DNA of 64,000 bases. Origin: Rhizobiales bacterium 65-9 (GTDB lineage Bacteria; Pseudomonadota; Alphaproteobacteria; Rhizobiales; Beijerinckiaceae). Within the stretch, counting starts at the first letter, position 1. Every line of letters starts with the position of its first letter. A program made the translations under genes and the position numbers. Where the stretch lies: assembly GCA_001899525.1 (NCBI GenBank), contig MKVY01000022.1, positions 42,440-106,439 on the forward strand, read 5' to 3'. This document shows positions 54,446 to 61,918 of this stretch, one piece after another. Below the pieces are notes generated by a model. It did no database searches and was not told where the DNA came from. It saw only the letters and a program-made list of their open reading frames with translations.

Positions 54446-54791
54446 TCAGTCCTCCCGCCGGTCGCGTGATGGAGCGAAAGCGCCGGACCGGCGAGTCTGG
54501 CGGCGCTGCGCCTGAGCGCCGGCGCGTCGCCGACCGACGACGGCGTTGCTTGACATGACAGGCAAAGACGGCAGACTCGTTTTATGATGTTTACGTTCGC
54601 GCCCTTTCAAAATCAGGTCCTCCCTATCGCGGGTGATTGACCCCGGCGTCCGGCTTCACGCGCTCTGGACTCCGGGGCGCGGCCGTCGATCGGCTTTCCC
54701 GATCGCTGACGACCGAACAGCGCGCTATCTTTTTCCGTTCACATAACAACGCCCTTCGGCATCGCGAAGCGGCGATGACAAGAGGCTGATC
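54446..54791. other. Divergent intergenic region before rnk, no gene seen
   Basis: 346 nt between the cyclo-ligase gene and rnk. No frame with plausible coding features, no tRNA or clear hairpin. A TTGACA-like hexamer at 54550 has its best -10-like partner (TATGAT at 54583) 27 nt away, too far for a standard promoter. Confidence 0.5.
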
Positions 54792-55184
54792 ATGCGTCAA
54801 CAAAAACTCCCGTCCATTCTGCTCGGAGATGACGAGCACACCCGTCTCGTGGCGCTCGCCAACGCCGTGATGGAGAAAAATCCCGACGTCGCTGACGAAC
54901 TCCTGTCCGAACTTGAACGCGCGACGGTGGTTGTCGGAAAAAAACCGCCGCCCAACGTGGTCCGCATGGGCTCGACCGTGAGCTATCGCGCGGACGATCA
55001 GGAGCGCCAGGTCACCCTGGTCTATCCCGGAGACGCGGACATCGAGGCGGGCCGGATTTCGATCCTGACGCCGATTGGCGCAGCCCTCATCGGCCTCAAG
55101 GCAGGGCAATCCATCGACTGGAAAGCGCGCGACGGCCGTACGCATCGCCTCACCATCCTTCAGGTCGTACAGCAGCCCGACTGA
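54792..55184 (+). CDS. rnk: Nucleoside diphosphate kinase regulator (Rnk)
   Basis: 130 residues. The C-terminal half is the GreA/GreB-type FKBP-like domain: V-V-R-M-G-S-T-V-S-Y-R and I-S-I-L-T-P-I-G-A-A-L-I-G-L-K-A-G-Q-S-I-D-W are family segments. The N-terminal helices lack the Gre coiled-coil tips, so it would bind RNA polymerase without cleavage-factor activity, as Rnk does. AAGAGG precedes the ATG. It ends overlapping the tail of the minus-strand membrane protein gene by 35 nt. Confidence 0.92.
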   Translation: MRQQKLPSILLGDDEHTRLVALANAVMEKNPDVADELLSELERATVVVGKKPPPNVVRMGSTVSYRADDQERQVTLVYPGDADIEAGRISILTPIGAALIGLKAGQSIDWKARDGRTHRLTILQVVQQPD

Positions 55185-55653
55185 GGGCGCGCACGGACAA
55201 CGCGACCGATGCGCCAAGCAGAGCAAGCTTAGCCGCCTCGAGCATCACATACATCAAATGCAGTTGAGAGGGCGGCGGCGACTGGCCCGCGATGATCGCC
55301 GACACGCGCGCATCGAGCGCCGGAAGCAGCCATGCGACTTCGGCGCCCACCGCTGCGGCGAGAAGCGCGGCGATGGCGATGGCGGCGAAACGACGCGCGC
55401 CAAGCAGGGTGAATAGCAAAAGCGCGGCCGCGCAGCCGATCTCGATCCTCGAGAACAACAAGAAAGTCTGCCGCCCTACATCAAGGGCGACCGGCAATGT
55501 CAGGCTCGGCGCCAGGAATTTCACCGGGGTCGCGATAAAGGAAACGCCGATCAGCATCCCCGCCCAAAGCGTCGCCGCGATCAGAACCAGCAGCGCGCCG
55601 ACGCGCGTTGGTCGTTGTGTCTGAAGGGCCAAGGGCGCCGCATCCGCCGTCAT
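55150..55653 (-). CDS. Four-helix membrane protein, DUF4149-like
   Basis: 167 residues with four hydrophobic spans, about residues 18-40 (A-L-L-V-L-I-A-A-T-L-W-A-G-M-L-I-G-V), 68-85, 88-108 and 137-155. F-I-A-T-P-V-K-F and H-L-M-Y-V resemble the DUF4149/TMEM205-like group, but I am not certain. It is third in the run Rrf2 / DUF6522-like / this gene, so a role in nitric oxide or oxidative stress is an inference from context. Its 3' end overlaps rnk on the other strand by 35 nt. Confidence 0.75.
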   Translation of the reverse strand: MTADAAPLALQTQRPTRVGALLVLIAATLWAGMLIGVSFIATPVKFLAPSLTLPVALDVGRQTFLLFSRIEIGCAAALLLFTLLGARRFAAIAIAALLAAAVGAEVAWLLPALDARVSAIIAGQSPPPSQLHLMYVMLEAAKLALLGASVALSVRALSRAAVRPEGW

Positions 55654-55663
55654 CGCAGGGATC

Positions 55664-56026
55664 TCACTCTTTCGCCGCGCCTGAGCGCGGTTGCACGAAG
55701 GTCATCTGCTCGCTCTCGATGCGGCCTTCCGCATCCAGGATCGCGCGCCAGACTCGGTTGCCGGCGCGAAGGCTGACGCGCTGTCGCCCCCGATCCTCTC
55801 CCTGACCGATCTCCACACGGCTCCTGACGAGCCCGGCCGCGATCTGCCGCAGCCACACATCGATGGGGAGATTGAACCGACGGGCGAGATCGTTCGCGTC
55901 AAACTCAAGATCGCCGCGCAGATCGCGGGCGACGGGAGGAGAAGGACCGCGCGACGGGGAAGCGCTCGCCGCTGTCGTCGTGGCTGTCGCTTTCGCCGCC
56001 GCTGTCTGGCGCAAGCGGGCGTTCAT
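55664..56026 (-). CDS. DUF6522-like small protein
   Basis: 120 residues. After a Ser/Ala/Pro-rich disordered start (about 35 residues) comes a compact domain: F-D-A-N-D-L-A-R-R-F-N-L-P followed by W-L-R-Q-I-A-A-G-L-V-R-S-R-V-E-I-G-Q-G-E-D and a strand-rich end with R-V-W-R-A-I-L-D-A-E-G-R-I. I believe this matches DUF6522, which I associate with Rrf2/NsrR loci in this order. Its start overlaps the Rrf2 gene stop by 4 nt, showing co-translation. Function unknown. Confidence 0.7.
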   Translation of the reverse strand: MNARLRQTAAAKATATTTAASASPSRGPSPPVARDLRGDLEFDANDLARRFNLPIDVWLRQIAAGLVRSRVEIGQGEDRGRQRVSLRAGNRVWRAILDAEGRIESEQMTFVQPRSGAAKE

Positions 56027-56460
56027 GCCGCCGCCTTGAGGCGCCGGCGCAGAAGCGTGCGATTGTCGGCGAGATCCCGCAGCGTGATGTGGTCGAGCTC
56101 CGCCAGAAAGGCTGTCATGGCGCGCTTCAGCGCCGCGGTCAGGCGGCAGGCGCCGCTGAGAACGCAGGAGCTCGCATCATCGCCCAGGCATGCGACGAGC
56201 CCCATGTCAGTCTCAAGCGCCTGGACGACGGCGCCGATGCGAAGCGTTGCCGGATCGCGCGCGAGCCGCAGCCCGCCGCCGCGCCCGCGCACGCTTTCCA
56301 CAAGACCAAGCCCGACCAGGGTTTGCGCGACCTTCATCAGATGGTTTCGCGAGATCTTATGGCGGTCGGCGAGCTCCTCGATCGTCACGAGACGGTCGCT
56401 GATGACGGCGAGCGTCATCAGCACTCGCAGGCCATAGTCGGTATGGGCGGTCAACCGCAT
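56023..56460 (-). CDS. nsrR: Rrf2 family regulator, NsrR-like
   Basis: 145 residues. Winged helix at the N-terminus (M-R-L-T-A-H-T-D-Y-G-L-R-V-L-M-T-L) and three cysteines that can hold an Fe-S cluster, Cys91, Cys99 and Cys105, close to the NsrR positions in Streptomyces (93, 99, 105). IscR and RirA space theirs differently. NsrR represses NO-detoxification genes until NO attacks its cluster. The divergent truncated haemoglobin gene and the NsrR-like site between them support this. It heads an operon with the DUF6522-like and membrane protein genes. Confidence 0.85.
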   Translation of the reverse strand: MRLTAHTDYGLRVLMTLAVISDRLVTIEELADRHKISRNHLMKVAQTLVGLGLVESVRGRGGGLRLARDPATLRIGAVVQALETDMGLVACLGDDASSCVLSGACRLTAALKRAMTAFLAELDHITLRDLADNRTLLRRRLKAAA

Positions 56461-56507
56461 GGAGCCTCCTGAGCGAGGTTTACAATCTCAGGAGCGCGGC
56501 GTAAAGA

Positions 56508-56530
56508 AAGATGCATCAGAAATACCTGTT
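56508..56530. promoter_or_regulatory. Candidate NsrR box
   Basis: AAGATGCATCAGAAATACCTGTT, 23 bp, close to the known NsrR consensus (AAGATGCATTT..AAATACATCTT type, 11-1-11). It lies between the divergent nsrR-like and haemoglobin genes, 8 nt before the haemoglobin ATG. Binding is inferred from the match. Confidence 0.55.
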
Positions 56531-56538
56531 TGAAGAAC

Positions 56539-56958
56539 ATGGAAAGCAACGCGCGCCCTCGGGACATTTCAGAGCAGCTCGTCGAGCGCCTGGTCCATGA
56601 CTTCTACGCGCGCGTGCGCGCGGACGAGACGCTGGGGCCGATCTTCGAGGCGCGTCTCAGCGGCCGGTGGGACAGGCATCTCGCGGCGATGGTGGATTTC
56701 TGGTCCTCCGTCACCTTGACGAGCGGGCGTTATCGGGGAAGACCGCACGCCGCGCATCAGGCGCTTGGTCTGACGCCGGCGCACTTCGGGCGCTGGCTCG
56801 ATCTGTTCGAGACGACCGTCCGCGAGCTTTGCGCGGGAGAGGCGGCCGACACCTTCATCGACCGCGCCCATCGAATCGCGGACAGCCTGCAGATCGGACT
56901 GAATATCGGCCCGAAGGCGCTGCGCTTTCCTGACACGCGCGTGGCCGCAGCGTCCTGA
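56539..56958 (+). CDS. Truncated haemoglobin, group III
   Basis: 139 residues from the ATG at 56539; an upstream TTG (56530) overlaps the operator. The 2/2 globin fold is seen: F-Y-A-R-V-R (Tyr23, B10), the group III segment F-W-S-S-V-T-L-T-S-G-R-Y and proximal His82 in P-A-H-F-G-R-W-L-D-L-F. Group III globins bind O2 and NO and are linked to nitrosative stress, for example Campylobacter Ctb. Divergent from nsrR across a putative NsrR box, which fits NO induction. Confidence 0.92.
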   Translation: MESNARPRDISEQLVERLVHDFYARVRADETLGPIFEARLSGRWDRHLAAMVDFWSSVTLTSGRYRGRPHAAHQALGLTPAHFGRWLDLFETTVRELCAGEAADTFIDRAHRIADSLQIGLNIGPKALRFPDTRVAAAS

Positions 56959-57079
56959 CGCGCTTGCCGGAAGGGCGATTGACTCCCGCGATGTGACTGG
57001 CCGGGCTTGTCCGCGTTATTTTGTCACCGTTCGCGGAACCGCAGCCGCCCCCGAACATTGCTCGGCAAGGAGGGCGGCC

Positions 57080-57211
57080 ATGACGATCGCTTCGGACCTT
57101 TCGACGCTGGGAGCGTTGTTCGCCGCTCTCGCCTTTGTCATCATCGTCGCGCGCGAAAGCGTGACAGACTGGCTCCAGAGCGTCGAAACCCGTCGCGATC
57201 CGCGCGCCTGA
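57080..57211 (+). CDS. Predicted 43-residue membrane protein
   Basis: A very short gene but with an excellent ribosome-binding site, AAGGAGGG at 57067-57074, 5 nt before the ATG at 57080. One transmembrane helix, about residues 6-22 (L-S-T-L-G-A-L-F-A-A-L-A-F-V-I-I-V-A), is followed by a polar tail R-E-S-V-T-D-W-L-Q-S-V-E-T-R-R. Family not recognised. It lies downstream of the haemoglobin gene by 121 nt and may be its own unit. Confidence 0.6.
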   Translation: MTIASDLSTLGALFAALAFVIIVARESVTDWLQSVETRRDPRA

Positions 57212-57374
57212 CGGCCGTTTGGCCTGCCAATTGTCGGCGGCCGGATGATACTCGGATCATGGTCGCGCAGGCGCGAGCTTGTTTTCCGGTGACGCCGCAT
57301 CGTTGTTCTTCTATGGCGGCAGTCCCATGGCGGCTTCGCCGAATCGCCGCCGGTTTGTTTCCATCGGGTGACTC

Positions 57375-57503
57375 ATGAAACTGGCCCTACTGGCTCTTTC
57401 GCTGGCGCTGTGCCTGGCTGGATGCGTGACGTATCAGCCGACGCCGGAGCTGAATGCGGCCATCAATGACCGTCTCACCCGCGATTACGGACGCTGGCGA
57501 TAG
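57375..57503 (+). CDS. Predicted 42-residue lipoprotein
   Basis: Short gene with a clear lipoprotein signal: M-K-L-A-L-L-A-L-S-L-A-L-C then the lipobox L-A-G-C (Cys17), leaving a mature peptide of about 26 residues with V-T-Y-Q-P-T-P-E-L-N-A-A-I-N-D. Upstream GGGTGACTC is a weak ribosome-binding site. Codon use and the perfect lipobox favour a real gene. Tiny lipoproteins of this kind are common in this group; function unknown. Confidence 0.6.
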   Translation: MKLALLALSLALCLAGCVTYQPTPELNAAINDRLTRDYGRWR

Positions 57504-57551
57504 CTGCGGCTCCGCGGCGATCAGGCGCGCTGGGCGGCAAGGTCCGGCGGA

Positions 57552-58331
57552 TCAGTGCGCCAGGCCGACCACCTCGGCGCGAATCTCTTCCACGAGCCGC
57601 TCTTTCAGCGCAACGAAATCCGCGCTCGTCTTGATGGTGTAAGGCCGCGGGTGAGGCAGATTGACTGCGATGTCAGCCTTGATGCGGCCGGGACGCGCCG
57701 TCATCACGACGACCCGGGAGGCCATGAAGATCGCCTCCTCGACATCATGGGTGACGAAGATCACGGTCTTGCGCTCGCGTTCCCAGATGCCGAGCAGCAT
57801 TTCCTGCATGAGCGCGCGGGTCTGATTGTCGAGCGCTCCGAACGGCTCGTCCAGCAGCAGGATTTTCGGATCGTTCGCGAGCGCGCGCGCGATCGCCGTG
57901 CGCTGCTGCATGCCGCCCGACAATTGCCGTGGATAGTGCCGCTCGAACCCCTTCAATCCGACGCGCTCCGCCCATCGCCGGGCGGCGTCGCGCCGTTCGG
58001 CTTCCGGCGCCCCGCGTTCGCGTAGTCCAAACGCGATATTGTCCTCGATCGTCAGCCACGGAAACAGCGTATAGCTCTGGAACACCATGCCGCGATCTGC
58101 GCCCGGACCCGTCACCGGCGCGCCATCGAGCAGCACGCGCCCCTCTGACGCCGTCTCAAGCCCCGCGACGACGCGCAGCAGCGTGGATTTTCCGCAGCCG
58201 GACGGGCCCAGAATGGTGATGAAATCATTGTCCGCGATGGCGAGCGAAGTCGGCGTCAGCGCGCGCGTCGGCTGCGCCCCGCGACGCGCGGGAAACAGCT
58301 TGCCGACTCCTTCGATGGACAGCTTGCTCAT
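57552..58331 (-). CDS. ABC transporter ATP-binding protein, SsuB/TauB/NrtD type
   Basis: 259 residues. Walker A G-P-S-G-C-G-K-S-T is at 42-50. Then come the Q-loop segment M-V-F-Q-S-Y-T-L-F-P-W, signature L-S-G-G-M-Q-Q-R, Walker B I-L-L-L-D-E-P-F-G-A-L-D and V-T-H-D-V-E-E-A. It powers import by the permease gene 10 nt upstream. The family imports aromatic, sulphonate, taurine, nitrate, pyrimidine-precursor or riboflavin-like solutes. Last of a three-gene operon beginning with the binding-protein gene at 60236. Confidence 0.93.
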   Translation of the reverse strand: MSKLSIEGVGKLFPARRGAQPTRALTPTSLAIADNDFITILGPSGCGKSTLLRVVAGLETASEGRVLLDGAPVTGPGADRGMVFQSYTLFPWLTIEDNIAFGLRERGAPEAERRDAARRWAERVGLKGFERHYPRQLSGGMQQRTAIARALANDPKILLLDEPFGALDNQTRALMQEMLLGIWERERKTVIFVTHDVEEAIFMASRVVVMTARPGRIKADIAVNLPHPRPYTIKTSADFVALKERLVEEIRAEVVGLAH

Positions 58332-58341
58332 GCGCGCGCTT

Positions 58342-59115
58342 TCACAGCCGCGCCCAGGGAAACAGGCGTTCGTTCGCCGCCTTGAACAGGAAATCCGAGA
58401 TCAATCCGATGATCCCGATCACGATGATCCCGAAAATGATCTGCCCCGTGTTCAGCAACGCCTGACTGTCGGTGATCATGTGGCCGATGCCGGACGATGA
58501 GCCGATCAATTCCGCGACGATGACATAGGTCCACGCCCAGCCCAGCACCATGCGCAGAATCTCGGCGATTTCCGGCGCCGCATTGGGAAGCAGAACGCGC
58601 GTCACGAGCGAGCGGTCGCTGGCGCCGAGCGTATAGGCGGCGTCCACCAGGTCGCGACGCACGCCGCCCACCGCGACGGCGATCATCAGCACGAGCTGGA
58701 AAAACGAGCCAATGAAGATCACCAGAAGTTTCTGGGTCTCGCCGATGCCCGCCCACAGGATCAGGAGCGGAATGAACGCCGACGCCGGCAGATAGCGCGC
58801 GAATGAAACGAACGGCTCGAAGAAGGCCTCGATCGGCTTGTAGGCGCCCATCATCACGCCAAGCGGCAGCGCGATCGCGGCGGCGAGAATGAAGCCGCCG
58901 ACGACGCGCCAGACGGTAACCGCGATGTCGAAAACGAATCCGTGATGGATGAGAAGATTGGCGCCCTCCCCCACCATCGCGAGCGGGCTGGCGAGAAACA
59001 GCGGCGGCACGAACCCGCCGAAGGTCGCGGCGCTCCAGACAGCGACGAAAAGAACGAAGAAAGAGACGCCATAGAGCGCGCGCGCCGATGCGGAGACGGG
59101 CTGAAGAGGTTTCAT
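58342..59115 (-). CDS. ABC transporter permease, SsuC/TauC type
   Basis: 257 residues, about six membrane spans, with the ABC-contact loop I-L-P-N-A-A-P-E-I-A-E-I-L-R-M-V-L-G-W-A-W-T-Y-V-I-V-A-E. It sits between the binding-protein gene (164 nt upstream, with a hairpin in the gap) and the ATPase gene (10 nt downstream). The unusual gap suggests uneven expression of the binding protein and the membrane parts. Substrate unknown; see the operator-like site at 60328. Confidence 0.93.
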   Translation of the reverse strand: MKPLQPVSASARALYGVSFFVLFVAVWSAATFGGFVPPLFLASPLAMVGEGANLLIHHGFVFDIAVTVWRVVGGFILAAAIALPLGVMMGAYKPIEAFFEPFVSFARYLPASAFIPLLILWAGIGETQKLLVIFIGSFFQLVLMIAVAVGGVRRDLVDAAYTLGASDRSLVTRVLLPNAAPEIAEILRMVLGWAWTYVIVAELIGSSSGIGHMITDSQALLNTGQIIFGIIVIGIIGLISDFLFKAANERLFPWARL

Positions 59116-59237
59116 ACGGGTTGGAGCGGGTTCATGACGTCGGCGCGCGCCGGCCTTGTCGGAGATCAGGAGCGTCGTTGAAACGGCGCTTGCCGCGAGC
59201 GCTTCATTTGGGCGGCTGTGAGCGGCTTGCGGCTGAA

Positions 59238-59262
59238 CGTCCCCGGATCGGCTCCGGGGACG
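59238..59262 (-). terminator. Hairpin between ABC binding-protein and permease genes
   Basis: A perfect 10-bp stem CGTCCCCGGA / TCCGGGGACG with 5-nt loop lies 18 nt past the stop of the binding-protein gene. No T-run follows, so partial termination or mRNA stabilisation of the upstream gene is more likely than full stop. Such hairpins commonly raise binding-protein levels. Confidence 0.5.
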
Positions 59263-59279
59263 CCGGCGTTCAAGCGCGA

Positions 59280-60236
59280 TCAGCTTCCGCCGCCGGCGGC
59301 GAAGCGGGTGTCGACGAGCGTCGCAACGTCCGGCTTCTGCTTGATCAGGCCCATCTCAAGCAGCAGGTCGGCGGCCTTGTTGGTGAAGGTCTGCCATTCA
59401 CCGGAGAAGAAAGCTTTGTTGCCGGCGGCGTCGGACCAGCGCAGGAAGCCCGCCGACTTGCCGAACTGCTCGCCCGACTGCTTCACGTCCGCGCCCATGA
59501 TGTCATAGGCCTTCTTCTGATCGGTCTTGATCATGTCGAGCGCCTCATAATAGCTCTTCACGATCGCGCGGACCGCTGCTTCGTTCTCGCTGATGAATTT
59601 CGGCGTGCAGCCGAAGGTGTCCATCACCATCGGATAATCGAGCGTCGTCGCGATGATCTTGCCTGCGTCGGGCTTGTCTCGCACGGCCGAGAGGTAGGGC
59701 TCATAGGTCATCGCGGCGTCGTTCTGGCCGGCGAGGAACGCCTGCGCGGCGGGGCCCGGCTCCATGTTGACGACCGTGACGTCCTTCAGCGTCATGCCGT
59801 TTTCCTTGAGCATCCAGGCGAGCGCGAAATAGGGCGAGGTGCCCGGCGCGGAGGCCGCGACCGTCTTGCCCTTGAGGTCCTTGATGGAGGCGGTCGCGGC
59901 GCGGGTCGCCATGCCGTCGGCGCCGTAGGATTTGTCGAGCTGGAAAAGCTGCTTGGTCGCGACGCCATTCGCGTTCCACACGATCCAGGTCTCCACCGTG
60001 GTCGCCGCGCATTGAACGTCGCCCGAGGCGATGGCGAGATGCCGCGTTCCCTGCGGGATTTTCTTGATCGTGGCGTCGACGCCGTTTTTGGCGAAGATGC
60101 CCGCCTCTTTCGCCAGCACCAGCGGGGCGAATCCCGTCCAGCCTGAAATGCCGATCGAAACCTTGGTCTGCGCGCTGGCGCCTGCGCTCCACAAGGCGAA
60201 TCCCAGCGCCAGCGCGCCGGCTGTCCATTTCGTCAT
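59280..60236 (-). CDS. ABC transporter substrate-binding protein, NMT1/SsuA family
   Basis: 318 residues from the ATG at 60236 with AGGAGG upstream; the longer frame to 60272 adds twelve doubtful residues. Signal peptide M-T-K-W-T-A-G-A-L-A-L-G-F-A-L-W-S-A-G-A-S-A then the NMT1-like domain with G-W-T-G-F-A-P-L-V-L-A-K-E-A-G-I-F. Homologues bind nitrate, sulphonates, thiamine precursors or hydroxymethylpyrimidine-like ligands. A copy of the hut operator core sits 92 nt upstream of the start, so urocanate, histidine or an imidazole compound is a candidate ligand. This is inference. First gene of the ABC operon. Confidence 0.92.
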   Translation of the reverse strand: MTKWTAGALALGFALWSAGASAQTKVSIGISGWTGFAPLVLAKEAGIFAKNGVDATIKKIPQGTRHLAIASGDVQCAATTVETWIVWNANGVATKQLFQLDKSYGADGMATRAATASIKDLKGKTVAASAPGTSPYFALAWMLKENGMTLKDVTVVNMEPGPAAQAFLAGQNDAAMTYEPYLSAVRDKPDAGKIIATTLDYPMVMDTFGCTPKFISENEAAVRAIVKSYYEALDMIKTDQKKAYDIMGADVKQSGEQFGKSAGFLRWSDAAGNKAFFSGEWQTFTNKAADLLLEMGLIKQKPDVATLVDTRFAAGGGS

Positions 60237-60327
60237 CCCTGCCTCCTCTTTGGGCTTCGTCGCCCGCCTCACATGATCCCACGCCGCTTCGCCGATCAGT
60301 GCAAGCGGCGTTCCAGACCATCAGACT

Positions 60328-60343
60328 AAATGCCTATGCAAAG
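60328..60343. promoter_or_regulatory. HutC-type operator-like site upstream of the ABC transporter operon
   Basis: AAATGCCTATGCAAAG shares the 12-base core TGCCTATGCAAA with both hut operators (29948-29963, 29968-29983). It lies between the amn stop (60356) and the binding-protein start (60236), where the ABC promoter should be. Two bases of each arm differ, so it is a single, weaker palindrome. Confidence 0.6.
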
Positions 60344-60355
60344 CATGTCCGGCGC

Positions 60356-61846
60356 TCAGCGGAACGGCGGCTCGTCGAAAGCGCGGAGCTTGCGCGAATG
60401 CAGCTCGCTGCGGCGCGTCTTCAGAAGGTCGATCGCTTTCAGGCCGATCTGCAGGTGCTGGCTCACCGCGCGGTCATAGAAGGCGTTGGCGGCGCCAGGC
60501 AGCTTGATTTCGCCATGCAGCGGCTTGTCTGACACGCACAGCAGCGTTCCGTAGGGCACGCGAAACCGAAAGCCCTGCGCGGCGATGGTGCCCGATTCCA
60601 TGTCGACCGCGATGGCGCGGGAGAGGTTGATGCGCCGGCGCTCCTGGCTCCAGCGCAATTCCCAGTTGCGGTCGTCATAGGTGACGACGGTGCCGGTGCG
60701 GAGCCGCTGTTTCAGCTGCTCGCCGGAATCGCCGGTCACGATGCGCGCCGCATCCTGCAGCGCGACCTGCACCTCGGCCAGCGCCGGGACGGGAATCGCC
60801 GGCGGCACCACATCGTCGAGAATATGGTCTTCGCGCAGATAGGCGTGCGCGAGCACATAGTCGCCGATCTGTTGCGCCTGCCGAAGGCCGCCGCAATGGC
60901 CGACCATCAGCCAGCAATGCGGCCGCAGCACCGCCAGATGGTCGCACATGTTCTTGGCGTTGGCCGGCCCGACGCCGATATTGACCAGCGTCACGCCGCC
61001 GCCGGGCGCGCGCAGGTGATAGGCCGGCATCTGAAAGCGGTGCCATTGCGATCCGGCCGCCAGGGCGGCGGCCTCTTCGTCCGAAGCGTCGCGGGTGATC
61101 TCCACGCCGCCCGGCAGCGTCAGCGCCTCGAACCTGTTGTCCTGGCGAAGTTGGGCCAGCCCCCAGGCGATGAACTGGTCCACATAGCGATGATAGTTCG
61201 TCAGCAGGATCCAGGGCTGGATCGCGCGCCAGTCTGTGCCGGTATAGTGGACGAGGCGGCGCAGGGAGAAATCGACCCGCACCGCGTCGAACAGCGCGAG
61301 CGGCCGGGGCGCCTCCTCGTCCTGCTCCCAGAGCCCGTCGGCCACTTCGTCTCCCACGGCCGCGAGATTGGGCGTGGGGAAGAAGCGCGCGAGTTCGGCG
61401 GGCGTCACCCCGTCGCGCGCGAGTTCGTCGCCGCGTTCGAAGACATAGGGATAAGGGATTTCCTGCCGCGACGCGCCGACTGAAATGATCGCGCCATATT
61501 CGCTGACCAGCGGCTCGAGCTGCTCCAGCAGATAGCCGCGGAACGCCGAAGGGTGGGTGACGGTGGTGGCGTAAACCCCGGGAGCGGGGAACTTGGCGTA
61601 GGCGCGACGGCTCGTGGGCGTCACGCCGTTCGGCTGGTAATCGACCTTGATTTCCGGATAGCGATAGCTCGCGCGCAGGGCGGGCCCCGGCGGCTCGCGA
61701 TCCTTGAAGAACGTGTCCAGCGCCCCGCGAAGCGCGTCGGTCGCGGCCGCGTAGCGCAGCTCCAGCTCGTTGACCGCCTCCTCAGGCGTGAGGCCGGTCG
61801 CCGTTCCCGACAGCGGATCGTGCTTTCTGGTCGCGTCTGAGGCCAA
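60356..61846 (-). CDS. amn: AMP nucleosidase
   Basis: 496 residues, close to E. coli Amn (484). It hydrolyses AMP to adenine and ribose-5-phosphate, with an N-terminal regulatory domain and a C-terminal nucleoside-phosphorylase-like catalytic domain. Family segments Y-P-E-I-K-V-D-Y, T-V-T-H-P-S-A-F, V-G-A-S-R-Q-E-I-P-Y-P-Y-V and A-V-D-M-E-S-G-T-I-A-A-Q-G are seen. It stands upstream of the ABC operon on the same strand with a 119-nt gap that holds the operator-like site. Adenine can be reused by apt at 45 kb. Confidence 0.95.
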   Translation of the reverse strand: MASDATRKHDPLSGTATGLTPEEAVNELELRYAAATDALRGALDTFFKDREPPGPALRASYRYPEIKVDYQPNGVTPTSRRAYAKFPAPGVYATTVTHPSAFRGYLLEQLEPLVSEYGAIISVGASRQEIPYPYVFERGDELARDGVTPAELARFFPTPNLAAVGDEVADGLWEQDEEAPRPLALFDAVRVDFSLRRLVHYTGTDWRAIQPWILLTNYHRYVDQFIAWGLAQLRQDNRFEALTLPGGVEITRDASDEEAAALAAGSQWHRFQMPAYHLRAPGGGVTLVNIGVGPANAKNMCDHLAVLRPHCWLMVGHCGGLRQAQQIGDYVLAHAYLREDHILDDVVPPAIPVPALAEVQVALQDAARIVTGDSGEQLKQRLRTGTVVTYDDRNWELRWSQERRRINLSRAIAVDMESGTIAAQGFRFRVPYGTLLCVSDKPLHGEIKLPGAANAFYDRAVSQHLQIGLKAIDLLKTRRSELHSRKLRAFDEPPFR

Positions 61847-61918
61847 TCGCCAAGCTCCGAAACCCGGATGACGATTGGCGTAGCCCGGCGGCGCGCGCCT
61901 GCCAAGCTGGGGCGCCGT

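Noticed and set aside
54550..54567. FNR/NnrR-type box near TTGACATGACAGGCAA
   Set aside because: The second half does not match a TTGAY-N4-RTCAA palindrome at the right spacing.
54550..54588. TTGACA and TATGAT hexamers as a promoter upstream of rnk
   Set aside because: The spacing is 27 nt, far from the usual 16-18.
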